Assembly: GCA_945877505.1 (NCBI GenBank)
Contig: CAMDWT010000009.1
Coordinates: forward strand, 1 to 43,835
Direction: 5' to 3'
Length of the DNA stretch: 43,835 nt
DNA from: Crenothrix polyspora
GTDB taxonomy: Bacteria; Pseudomonadota; Gammaproteobacteria; Methylococcales; Methylomonadaceae
The position numbers were made by a program, and so were the translations under genes. The notes beneath the pieces were generated by a model. The model saw only the letters and a program-made list of their open reading frames with translations, searched no databases and was not told the DNA's origin. Each line of letters opens with the position of its first letter. The stretch's first letter is position 1. Below, piece after piece: positions 34,439 to 43,835 of this stretch.

Positions 34439-35545
34439 TTAAACTTTAGGCATTTGTCTGAGTTTTTCGACAACTTTGTCACCAAACTCTACGGTGCTAA
34501 TCATCACAACACCACTGCCTGGCTTGGAAAGATCGGCGGTTGAATAACCATCACCAAAAACCCCTTGCATGGCGGTCCAAACATTTTTGGCTTCTTCGGC
34601 CATATTAAAGCTGTTTTCCAGCATCATGGCCACTGAGCCGATCATTGAATAGGGGTTGGCGATATTTTTTCCAGCAATATCAGGAGCAGATCCATGTGAA
34701 GGCTCATAGTAAGCTTTGTCATCACCTAGGCAAGCAGAGGGCATAAGACCCAACGAGCCTAAAATGCCACCACCTTGATCGCTAAGAATGTCGCCAAACA
34801 TATTTTCCATGACCATGACATCAAATTGAGTTGGCTTGAGGCAAAGGTTTGTTGCCGCTGAGTCGACTAATTGGTGAATAACTTCAACATCTGGATACTC
34901 TACAGCCACTTCGTCGAGTATTTCATTCCATAATACACTGGACTTTAGAACATTACTTTTATGAATGTTATGCAGTATTTTTTTACGTTTACTTGCTAAT
35001 TTAAATGCTTGGTGCAAAATTCGGCTAATTTGTAATTCATCATATTCCAGTGTTTCTTTAACATAACGTAAGCCTTGTTCGTTGATCCCTGCTTCTTTAT
35101 GACCGAAGTAGAGGCCGCCTACTAATTCACGCACCATAATAATATCAATGCCTTCACCGATAATTTCGGGTTTTAAGGGCGAGAAATGGCCTAAAGCCTT
35201 GGGCAAAAAAACAGGTCTGAAATTGGCATAAGTATTATAACGTCGACGAAGTGGTAGCAACGCACCTCGTTCTGGCTGCTTATCAATAGGGATTTTTTTG
35301 GATTCTTCATGGCTTAAGCCGATAGTCCCTTTAAGAATGGCATCGGCTTGATCACAAATGTCGATGGTGGCTTGGGGAAAGGCATCACCAAATTCAAAGT
35401 AAGCGCAGGCGCCGAACGCAGCAGGCATGAGTTCAAAAGTAACATCATTGCGCTCTTCAATAACCTTTAGTACTTTAATAGCTTCCTTGGTGATTTCTGG
35501 GCCGATACCATCACCCGCTAAAATTGCGATTTTGTAATTTTTCAT
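34439..35545 (-). CDS. Isopropylmalate/isocitrate dehydrogenase family enzyme, LeuB-like
   Basis: The 368-residue product is a beta-decarboxylating dehydrogenase: GDGIGPEI at 12-19, PERGALLPLRRRYNTYANFRP (the LeuB-type substrate arm), ELVGGLYFG, the catalytic HKSNVLKSS lysine region, ENMFGDILSDQ and PSHGSAPDIAGKNIANP. The PERGALLPLR arm resembles 3-isopropylmalate dehydrogenase, but ELVGG for ELTGG, HKSNVL for DKANVL and the PSHGSAPD form deviate from standard LeuB. No leuC or leuD is adjacent. It might be LeuB, a homoisocitrate- or tartrate-like paralogue, or an NAD isocitrate dehydrogenase. It is a single gene with its own terminator. Confidence 0.88.
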   Translation of the reverse strand: MKNYKIAILAGDGIGPEITKEAIKVLKVIEERNDVTFELMPAAFGACAYFEFGDAFPQATIDICDQADAILKGTIGLSHEESKKIPIDKQPERGALLPLRRRYNTYANFRPVFLPKALGHFSPLKPEIIGEGIDIIMVRELVGGLYFGHKEAGINEQGLRYVKETLEYDELQISRILHQAFKLASKRKKILHNIHKSNVLKSSVLWNEILDEVAVEYPDVEVIHQLVDSAATNLCLKPTQFDVMVMENMFGDILSDQGGGILGSLGLMPSACLGDDKAYYEPSHGSAPDIAGKNIANPYSMIGSVAMMLENSFNMAEEAKNVWTAMQGVFGDGYSTADLSKPGSGVVMISTVEFGDKVVEKLRQMPKV

Positions 35546-35682
35546 GTCTTCCTATTAATGTCTGTTTAAAGATTAACGAACTGAGAGATTGTAATAGTGT
35601 TTATTTTACTTTATTTTTTATTTAAAACGGCAGGAAAAAGTTACCCTTGTGGCGAGGAGATCTTCTACAACCTAGTGTTAGG

Positions 35683-36405
35683 CTAAGTGCCACCTTTTTT
35701 AAATTTCACAACTTTATTCAAGGGGCTTAGATTGATCTCATCAATCACAATGTGATGTCGTGATGCTAATACATAAGCGACTGCAGTTGCCACATCGTCG
35801 GGTGAAATACTATTACTTTCATGATCGCCTGGTTCAAAATTTAATGACTCAAAAAAAGCCGTTTTAACCATGCCCGGATTAATCAAGCAAACTCTCACAT
35901 TACTTCCGCCACATTCTTCTCGTAATGCTTGAGTAAACCCTCGTAAAGCAAATTTACTTGCGCAGTAAATCGCACCTTTGCGGCTACCCTTTAAAGCGGC
36001 CTCAGAGCCGATGTAAATCAAGTCACTCTGCGCTTTTGATTTTAAAGCAGGTAACAATGCTTTAGTTAAAAAAACTTGGCTAGTGAAATTAAGGTTCATC
36101 AGGGCTTCAATTTGCGGATAAGAAAACTCTTCCAATGAGCCAAAGCGGCCAGCCCCAGCAGAAAAAACAACCGCATTAATATCAGGAAAGCGTTGTTGTA
36201 AGTGAGAAATCTTTGGGGCTAATTCGTTGAGACGACTTAAATCTATTTGTACAGGTTTAAAGGTGTCCATTTGCCGAGTAAATTTTTGGCAATCACGTGA
36301 CACGCCAATCACAGTATGACCTTGCTGCAATAGAGTTTGAGCGATAGCTCGGCCTATGCCCGAACTGGCACCTGTCACTAAAATAGTTCGTTTTATTATA
36401 GACAT
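35683..36405 (-). CDS. Short-chain dehydrogenase/reductase
   Basis: The 240-residue SDR has the cofactor motif TGASSGIG at 11-18, GVSRD after the second strand, a SAGAGRFG variant of NNAG, an active-site serine in LIYIGSEAAL, and YCASK as the catalytic YxxxK. The second-strand end suggests NADP(H). The substrate is unknown. Its first ten bases overlap the end of the SPL-like gene, so the two are translated together. This is unrelated in position to the SDR at 6395. Confidence 0.92.
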   Translation of the reverse strand: MSIIKRTILVTGASSGIGRAIAQTLLQQGHTVIGVSRDCQKFTRQMDTFKPVQIDLSRLNELAPKISHLQQRFPDINAVVFSAGAGRFGSLEEFSYPQIEALMNLNFTSQVFLTKALLPALKSKAQSDLIYIGSEAALKGSRKGAIYCASKFALRGFTQALREECGGSNVRVCLINPGMVKTAFFESLNFEPGDHESNSISPDDVATAVAYVLASRHHIVIDEINLSPLNKVVKFKKGGT

Positions 36406-37385
36406 GGGAAAAATGTCGATACTGGAATATAGTTTAATAATTGTTCTGTGCAGTACTGGATCATTTCATTTTCTAGCTCTTGCTTGTAGGAAATCATTCC
36501 TTGCCGGTTTTCTAAGGGGCTGGCAAACAATTTTTCATCCGGATAAAGTTTATGAACTTTTTTAAAATAGTTATCCGGCAGTCTGAAGACACCGAGACTT
36601 ACTGAATGTAGTTGATTCATGTTGATGACTGAGAAGACGTGTTCAAATAGTTCTTGGTATTGTTCTTGGTAGCCGGTTTGATAAATCAAAGGGTCAAAAC
36701 GCAGACCAATCTGCCAGCCATGAGCTTGTAATTTACAGAGCGCATCAAGGCGTCGTTGTAATGAGGGTGCTTTATCCTCAACTTTCATGGCGATGTCATT
36801 AGGATTCAGACTAAACGCTATAATACAGCGAGAAAATGGGTTGCGATTTAAAAGACTTCTTACTTGAGTGCTTTTGGTTCTGAGTTCTAGCCAAGCATTG
36901 GGTATTTTTTCAAAGTAGGGTAGGAATTGTTCTGCAAAGCGAGTGACTGGTTCTAAAGCAAGGCTGTCGCAATCATAACCAGAGAAAAAGTGAACGGGTT
37001 CATCAGGTGTTTCTAAGCATCGTTGTTTGATGTCATCCTGAAAATCTTCATAGTTGACAAACAGCACGTAATTAGCCGATTGATACATGCCCTGTAAAAA
37101 GCAATATCGGCAATCGTACAAACAATTAAGCATGTGAGAGAAATAATAATTGTTTTTAGCACCAATACCATATCCAGCGGGTGCAGCGAGCGTAAAGTGA
37201 TTAAATTTTTCTGCCAATATCAAGGCTGGCTTTTCTTTTTGGCGTCGAAAATTTTGTGCTTTAGGATTAAAAACCTCACCATAGCGGCCACAGTTAATTT
37301 TTTTGGCTTGTGGAAAGCGTGAAAGAATCTCTATAACACGGGGGTGTTCTAAGATAGCTTCTTCTATATAAATGGTTTCAATCAT
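36396..37385 (-). CDS. Spore photoproduct lyase-like radical SAM protein
   Basis: The 329-residue protein has the radical SAM CxxxCxxC motif as C88, C92 and C95 in NCLYDCRYCFLQ, then a TIM-barrel-like remainder and a C-terminal domain with YPDEKLFASP. The CLYDCRYC form and the overall order match the spore photoproduct lyase (SPL) family, here outside spore formers. By eye, the family position of the Bacillus SPL hydrogen-donor cysteine reads SGYDCDSLALEP, with a cysteine two residues displaced. It might repair DNA photoproducts or act on another substrate. It overlaps an SDR by ten bases. Confidence 0.85.
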   Translation of the reverse strand: MIETIYIEEAILEHPRVIEILSRFPQAKKINCGRYGEVFNPKAQNFRRQKEKPALILAEKFNHFTLAAPAGYGIGAKNNYYFSHMLNCLYDCRYCFLQGMYQSANYVLFVNYEDFQDDIKQRCLETPDEPVHFFSGYDCDSLALEPVTRFAEQFLPYFEKIPNAWLELRTKSTQVRSLLNRNPFSRCIIAFSLNPNDIAMKVEDKAPSLQRRLDALCKLQAHGWQIGLRFDPLIYQTGYQEQYQELFEHVFSVINMNQLHSVSLGVFRLPDNYFKKVHKLYPDEKLFASPLENRQGMISYKQELENEMIQYCTEQLLNYIPVSTFFPCL

Positions 37386-37506
37386 GAGCCTTGTTTATTA
37401 TTCTTAACGAGAATGTGCAGAGCATTTTATAGGAAAAGTCTTGTGAATTATTGCTCTGCCCTCATATAGGTTAAAATAGGTTTAACTTCAAACACGTGTA
37501 GCAAAA

Positions 37507-38334
37507 ATGAATATACAAAAAATTGGTTTTATTGGCGGTGGTAATATGGCCTCTAGCTTGATGAGTGGTTTGATTGCAAGTGGCCATTCACCTCGCCATC
37601 TCTGGGCATCTGATATTAATTCGGAGGCGCTGTTAGCACTGGAAAAAAATCTTAATATTAATACGTCAACAAGTAATGACGAGGTTGTTAGTGCGGTTGA
37701 TGTGGTTGTCTTGGCCGTTAAGCCTCAAATTCTTAGTTCAGTGGCAAAAAGTATTTCTGGTTTAATACAGCAAAAAAAACCCTTGGTGGTTTCTATTGCT
37801 GCAGGCATCGGTCAACAGAGTCTTAGTCAGTGGCTAGGTGATGAAACAGCCATTGTGCGATGTATGCCGAATACGCCTGCACTTGTATTAACCGGTGCTA
37901 CAGCTCTGCATGCTAATAAAAATGTAACAACTGAACAGCATGATTTAGCGGAAAATATTATGCGGTCGGTTGGTATTGCACTTTGGGTTGATGAAGAAGC
38001 CCAGTTAGATGCTGTTACCGCTGTTTCTGGTAGTGGCCCAGCTTATTATTTTCTTCTCATGGAGGCAATGGAAAAGGCAGCTATAGCGTTGGGTTTAGAT
38101 CAGGTAACCGCCAGTTTATTAGTTCAACAAACAGCATTAGGGGCGGCCAAAATAGCATTGGAATCATCTGAATCTCCAGAACAACTACGTAAACGAGTCA
38201 CATCGCCCGGCGGAACAACGCAACGAGCGATAGACGTTTTTGACGAAGGTGGCTTTACCGCTTTAGTCTCTAAAGCATTACACGCCGCTCGAGATCGCTC
38301 AATTGAAATGTCCAAACAATCGGAGAATACCTAA
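37507..38334 (+). CDS. proC: Pyrroline-5-carboxylate reductase ProC
   Basis: The 275-residue enzyme reduces 1-pyrroline-5-carboxylate to proline with NAD(P)H. The Rossmann motif GFIGGGNM lies at 7-14, VLAVKPQ near 70-76, RCMPNTPA near 119-126, and the signature VSGSGPAYYFLLMEAM and LRKRVTSPGGTTQ are intact. It is normal in length. The stop overlaps the yggT start, the common proC-yggT arrangement of gammaproteobacteria. Confidence 0.97.
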   Translation: MNIQKIGFIGGGNMASSLMSGLIASGHSPRHLWASDINSEALLALEKNLNINTSTSNDEVVSAVDVVVLAVKPQILSSVAKSISGLIQQKKPLVVSIAAGIGQQSLSQWLGDETAIVRCMPNTPALVLTGATALHANKNVTTEQHDLAENIMRSVGIALWVDEEAQLDAVTAVSGSGPAYYFLLMEAMEKAAIALGLDQVTASLLVQQTALGAAKIALESSESPEQLRKRVTSPGGTTQRAIDVFDEGGFTALVSKALHAARDRSIEMSKQSENT

Positions 38335-38909
38335 TGGGCTCTAGTTATATGACGGATCCAGTTATTTTTTTAATTGATAGCCTCTTTTCGCTTTATATTT
38401 TGGCGGCTTTGTTGCGCTTTTTATTGCAGTGGTGCGGCGGAGATTTTTATAATCCAATTTCTCAATTTTTGGTGAAGATAACCCATCCACCTTTAAAGAT
38501 TTTACGTCGGTTCGTGCCCTCTATCGGAAAAATAGATACGTCATCATTGGTACTGATACTTTCTCTACAGATGGTTGCTGATTTTTCAATATTGCTCCTT
38601 AAGGGTGTTACTCTTAATATTGGGGCTTTGGCAATTCTATCAATTACCCAGCTTATTTCTTTGCTCATTAATGTCTTTGTTTTTGCTATTTTTGCTAGAG
38701 CGATACTGAGTTGGATGAATCCTGGTGTTTTTAATGCGGCGGCTTCCATTTTAGCGACGTTATCTGAGCCTGTGCTTGGTATTTGTCGTAAGATTATACC
38801 TAACCTGGGTGGCATAGATTTATCACCTATGGCCGCACTATTGCTGTTGCAATTGGCAAAAATGGTTGTTTTGCCGCCATTACATGAGCTAGTTGGTTTG
38901 ATTAGTTAG
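38334..38909 (+). CDS. yggT: YggT family membrane protein
   Basis: The 191-residue protein has two YggT repeats, each with hydrophobic helices and a conserved loop: NPISQFLVKITHPPLKILRRFVPSIGKIDTS-type residues near 42-72, and EPVLGICRKIIPNLGGIDLSP near 144-164. YggT proteins are linked to osmotic tolerance and, in some bacteria, cell-division site organisation; the mechanism is unknown. Its ATG shares a base with the proC stop, behind CGGAG eight bases upstream. Confidence 0.95.
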   Translation: MGSSYMTDPVIFLIDSLFSLYILAALLRFLLQWCGGDFYNPISQFLVKITHPPLKILRRFVPSIGKIDTSSLVLILSLQMVADFSILLLKGVTLNIGALAILSITQLISLLINVFVFAIFARAILSWMNPGVFNAAASILATLSEPVLGICRKIIPNLGGIDLSPMAALLLLQLAKMVVLPPLHELVGLIS

Positions 38910-39005
38910 TTTAGGTAAAAAAGTAGTAGTAGATAAAAATTTTATATGTGTTGTTTTTACTTTATAATTTTAAAACTGTTAACCCATTGATTGATTAAAA
39001 AACCT

Positions 39006-40891
<1,886 letters not shown>

Positions 40892-40976
40892 TTACGTTCC
40901 ATTATTAAAAAGAAGTTATTAATAGGTTGTAATGACTATTTGAGGTTAATAGTAAATTATCCCTTATATAAACAAT

Positions 40977-41435
40977 TTAATGGCGGCCTGTATGGCCAAA
41001 ACCGCCATCGCCTCTATCGGTCATAGTAGTGAATGTCTCAACCAGTTTAAAAGCGACCTGTACGACCGGCATAAATAATAGTTGTGCAATTCTTTCGCCA
41101 GGTTGAACAATATAATCATTCAGACCGTCATTATGAAGGATAACGCCGATCTCGCCATGATAGTCTGAATCAATAATACCTAAGCCTTGCCCTACTCGAA
41201 TTTGACTGTTCAAACATAATCCACTTCTGCTGGCAACAACGGCGACTAAGCCAGGATCTTGTATGTTTACAGCTAAACCTGTGTCAATAAGAATGTTTTG
41301 GCCGCCGGCTATGGTGATTGATTCTTTAATGCAGGCAACCAAATCAACACCAGCTGATCCTTGTGTCTTATAGGCAGGTAGGCCATATTGCTCAAGCAAA
41401 GGATTTACTATTCTTGTTTCAATTAGTCTTTTCAT
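40977..41435 (-). CDS. dut: dUTP diphosphatase Dut
   Basis: The 152-residue trimeric dUTPase hydrolyses dUTP to dUMP, keeping uracil out of DNA and feeding thymidylate synthesis. The motifs are present in order: AGVDLVA (motif 1), SRSGL (motif 2), [13 protein letters not shown] (motif 3), GERIAQLLF (motif 4), and the C-terminal [10 protein letters not shown] (motif 5) with the Phe that stacks on the base. Length is normal. It is upstream of argB. Confidence 0.97.
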   Translation of the reverse strand: MKRLIETRIVNPLLEQYGLPAYKTQGSAGVDLVACIKESITIAGGQNILIDTGLAVNIQDPGLVAVVASRSGLCLNSQIRVGQGLGIIDSDYHGEIGVILHNDGLNDYIVQPGERIAQLLFMPVVQVAFKLVETFTTMTDRGDGGFGHTGRH

Positions 41436-41609
41436 GCGATGAATACCTTTATAAAATTATTATTATACCTCAGGCTTTAGTTAACTTCTTTAAGCTTAAA
41501 ACACAATATAGCGTTTAGTTTTTGTTTCTAGTTTATAAAAGTTTATGGTGTGTTCTTTTAGCCTGCAGTCTCCTCGCTGGTTTTTTTAATCAAGCGTATC
41601 GCTAAAAAC

Positions 41610-41615
41610 TATAAT
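41610..41615 (+). promoter_or_regulatory. Probable -10 element for the DUF2782 gene
   Basis: A perfect TATAAT lies 37 bases before the ATG at 41653. The -35 region, TTAATC about 18 bases upstream, is a partial match. Predicted start near 41622 gives a short leader. Confidence 0.5.
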
Positions 41616-41652
41616 AAGATAGGCCCATTTTTACTATGAATAGGCCATTATC

Positions 41653-42006
41653 ATGCGTCGTTTAATTCTACTGAGTTTTCTTGCCTTTGCGGTATTTCCA
41701 GTATTTGCAGGTGAGGAACCGCCGCCGCCCATACTTGATGCGATGCCAGAAGTGCCAGATCCTCCATTACCTGTGCAAAGTGGAGAAACACTAGAGCCAG
41801 ATATCACTATTATTCGTAAAGGTAAAAAAACCATACAGGAGTATCGTAGGGGGGGGCGGCTTTATATGATTAAAGTCGTACCCGATATAGGTCCTCCTTA
41901 TTATTTTCTTGATAATGATGGTGACGGTAAAATGGATGTGCGTCGAGATGATTTGGATCATGGTGACAGCCAGGTCAATATGTGGAAAATATTAGAATGG
42001 GATTAA
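41653..42006 (+). CDS. DUF2782 domain-containing protein
   Basis: The 117-residue protein has a signal peptide (about 1-19, ending VFA), a proline-rich linker, and the DUF2782 core with ITIIRKGKKTIQEYR and PPYYFLDNDGDGKMDVRRDDL. The last stretch has the DxDGDGxxD spacing of a calcium-binding loop, although the usual final Glu of an EF-hand is absent. The final VNMWKILEWD is also family-typical. Function is unknown; periplasmic location is predicted. It is a single gene with its own promoter. Confidence 0.93.
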   Translation: MRRLILLSFLAFAVFPVFAGEEPPPPILDAMPEVPDPPLPVQSGETLEPDITIIRKGKKTIQEYRRGGRLYMIKVVPDIGPPYYFLDNDGDGKMDVRRDDLDHGDSQVNMWKILEWD

Positions 42007-42152
42007 GGTAATAAGTCTATTTCCCCCCCTTAAATAGATAGCACTGTAATAAAGTTATTTTAAAGAAAGATATTGTTTTATATAGATGTTTTTAGAATTA
42101 TTAACGGAGGAAGTTCGCGTTTTTGCTCTAATATAGAAAAGCCTATCTAAAT

Positions 42153-42171
42153 AATAATGATTTGCATTTAC
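42153..42171. promoter_or_regulatory. Possible Fur box upstream of the porin gene
   Basis: The 19 bases AATAATGATTTGCATTTAC match the GATAATGATAATCATTATC Fur consensus at 13 positions, with the AATGAT/CATT core intact. It lies about 50-65 bases before the porin start, a suitable place for an operator. AT-rich sequence gives such matches by chance fairly often. Confidence 0.3.
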
Positions 42172-42219
42172 ATATTCGTCACGTTAAAATTGTTTAACTG
42201 AAAATATGGGGATATGCAA

Positions 42220-43734
42220 ATGAAGTTTAAGAGTAACTCGTTAGTAAAAAGACTGTTGTTTACGGGATTAATCGCTGTAAGTGCGAGTGTTGAAGCCTTG
42301 GAAAAGCCGCAAACAATGGAAGATATGTGGAAGATTATCCAAGCGCAGCAAAAGCAAATCGATGACATGAAAGCTAGTATGAGTACCGGAGAGGATAAAA
42401 TTCAGGCTAGTAAGGGACAAAATCCAGACAATAAAGATCTCGCCGCAACTGAGCAAAAAACTGAAACCAAAGTTGCTAATAGTGATGTAAAAAATCTGGA
42501 ACGTAAGACTAATATTCTTAGTCAAGAGGTTGAGAAATTACGCACCAATTTGGCTATACCTGAAGAAAAGCAACTTAAAAGCTCTTATGGTATGGGGCCA
42601 GCGGCTTCTAAGGTTTATCAGATAGGTAAAGGCTTATCTATAGGTGGATATGGAGAGGCTTTTTATCAAGATGTGGTTAGTGATCAAGGGAAAATGAATG
42701 TTGATGGCACGCTTAAAAATCCAAGCAATGCCGATCTTGAACGTATCGTGATGTATTTAGGTTATAAATTTACGGATAATATATTATTTAATAGTGAGAT
42801 TGAATTTGAACATGGCACAACTGGAGAAGGCAGCGAATCAAAAGGTGAAGTTTCTGTTGAATTTGCTTCATTAGATTTTTTTATTGATCCAATTGCCAAT
42901 ATCCGTGCCGGATTAGTTCTAATGCCGATGGGTATGGTCAACCGTATTCATGAGCCATTATTTTTCTTTGGTAATCATAGACCTGTTGTTGAGCAAGTAA
43001 TAATACCTTCTACATGGCGAGAAATGGGGGCAGGTTTTTTTGGTGCCATAACTCCAGAACTAACTTATACAGCCTATGTTGTTAACGGGTTAAATGCGGA
43101 AGGTTTTAGTTCAGCAGGAATTCGTGAAGGTAGAGGGGGTGGAAGTCAGGCCCTTGCTGAAAACTTCGGTTATGTTGGGCAAGTCAATTATGATCCAGAG
43201 GCACTGCCGGGGGTTAATGTTGGTGGTTCTGCTTATGTTGGCAATTCCGGCCAAAATCAGGCGTTTGATGGTCAAAAGGTCAATGTGTTAACGCAAATTT
43301 ACGAATCACATGTGCAATGGAAATATCGAGGCTTAGAATTTAGGGCGTTGGGCTCATGGGGATTTATAAGCGATGCGGCAACGCTTAGTGCTGCCAATGC
43401 GGCCGCTAATGATGGTAAAGGCAACGGTCAAGGCGTGGTTGGTTCGCAAAACTACGGTTGGTATTCGGAAGTTGGTTACGATGTATTGCCTTGGCTGATT
43501 AAAGATACGCAACAATATTTGGCGCCTTTCTTCCGTTATGAAAAGCTGAATACTATGGCTGGAACACCCGATACTTTTAGCAATGACCCAACTTTGAATC
43601 AGCATATTGTTCAGTTTGGTTTGCAATACAAGCCTATTTCTCAGGTCGTAATTAAAGCAGATTATCGTAATTTTAGTGCTGCCTCCGGCGATTTGCCAGA
43701 TGATTTCAATTTAGGCTTTGGTTTTATTTTTTAG
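42220..43734 (+). CDS. Outer-membrane porin with N-terminal coiled coil
   Basis: From the ATG at 42220 the product is 504 residues; an ATG two codons earlier also exists, but GGGGA is well spaced only for this one. A signal peptide (about 1-26) leads to a coiled-coil segment (MWKIIQAQQKQIDDMK and NLERKTNILSQEVEKLRTNL, about 36-110), then a barrel-like region of alternating residues, with LSIGGYGEAFYQ as first strand and the last strand ending in Phe (FNLGFGFIF), the sorting signal for Omp85. The coiled coil could tie the trimer to peptidoglycan as in SLH-type or OprO/P-like porins. The substrate is not clear. It is probably a single gene; the sequence after 43734 shows no further gene. Confidence 0.88.
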   Translation: MKFKSNSLVKRLLFTGLIAVSASVEALEKPQTMEDMWKIIQAQQKQIDDMKASMSTGEDKIQASKGQNPDNKDLAATEQKTETKVANSDVKNLERKTNILSQEVEKLRTNLAIPEEKQLKSSYGMGPAASKVYQIGKGLSIGGYGEAFYQDVVSDQGKMNVDGTLKNPSNADLERIVMYLGYKFTDNILFNSEIEFEHGTTGEGSESKGEVSVEFASLDFFIDPIANIRAGLVLMPMGMVNRIHEPLFFFGNHRPVVEQVIIPSTWREMGAGFFGAITPELTYTAYVVNGLNAEGFSSAGIREGRGGGSQALAENFGYVGQVNYDPEALPGVNVGGSAYVGNSGQNQAFDGQKVNVLTQIYESHVQWKYRGLEFRALGSWGFISDAATLSAANAAANDGKGNGQGVVGSQNYGWYSEVGYDVLPWLIKDTQQYLAPFFRYEKLNTMAGTPDTFSNDPTLNQHIVQFGLQYKPISQVVIKADYRNFSAASGDLPDDFNLGFGFIF

Positions 43735-43835
43735 GTGCGAGGCATTTTATTGTTCTTAGCGTATGATATTTGCAATCGCGCTTTTTAGGTGGTCAATCTG
43801 TTACTTATCATTATTGTTTTGAGGTATTCTAAATA

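Noticed and set aside
42016-42038. TCTATTT/AAATAGA hairpin after the DUF2782 gene as a terminator
   Set aside because: The stem is only seven A/T-rich pairs around a C-rich loop with no U tract, too weak to call.

Overview
The window is an AT-rich, gene-dense chromosomal segment from a gammaproteobacterium. No phage, transposon, integrase, CRISPR array, tRNA or rRNA gene was seen. Several families found together (DUF2782, DUF4124 periplasmic proteins, DUF4381 in a Bat operon, YggT next to proC, argB next to dut, a GTAGGAGCGGCTTTAGCCGC-type REP palindrome) fit a free-living gammaproteobacterium. Methylococcales (methanotrophs) is my best guess, but no methane or methanol oxidation gene lies in the window, so this is inference.

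Layout. 1-4096 (minus) is an envelope-stress or aerotolerance operon read MoxR ATPase, DUF58, DUF4381, BatA, BatB; BatB runs off the left edge. 4406-7419 (plus) holds a POT peptide transporter, a DUF4124 protein, an SDR oxidoreductase and a small CPXCG zinc-ribbon protein. 7584-8577 (plus) carries two similar small secreted helical proteins, each with its own extended -10 promoter, closed by a strong hairpin. 8857-10445 (minus) is purE-purK. 10763-16558 (minus) contains a small membrane protein, a translationally coupled trio (GT2 glycosyltransferase, DOMON-like protein, DUF1343/NamZ-like protein) and a UPF0182 membrane protein. 17019-19655 (minus) is hemL-rmuC. 19786-25093 (plus) has a corrinoid adenosyltransferase, a membrane-anchored coiled-coil protein with a four-copy C-terminal motif, an orphan RnfB-like ferredoxin, lnt and a VTT/TVP38 protein. 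25110-28734 (minus) pairs an ArnT-like GT39 transferase with a class II amidotransferase. 29054-37385 (minus) holds pepN, DUF423, moaB, a DegQ-type protease, an isopropylmalate dehydrogenase-like enzyme, an SDR and a spore-photoproduct-lyase-like radical SAM protein. 37507-40028 (plus) is proC-yggT plus a second DUF4124 protein. 39971-41435 (minus) is dut-argB. 41653-43734 (plus) ends the window with a DUF2782 protein and an outer-membrane porin.

Most of this is housekeeping: purine, haem, proline, arginine and pyrimidine-nucleotide metabolism, lipoprotein maturation and periplasmic proteolysis, with envelope functions as the recurring theme.

Two signals stand out. First, the 460-base gap at 16559-17018 contains a near-consensus sigma-54 promoter followed about 45 bases later by an intrinsic terminator, predicting a roughly 67-nt small RNA whose loop is complementary to Shine-Dalgarno sequences. 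Second, the GT2 gene keeps its whole N-terminal domain in frame, but an ATA codon sits where the start ATG should be, behind a good ribosome binding site.
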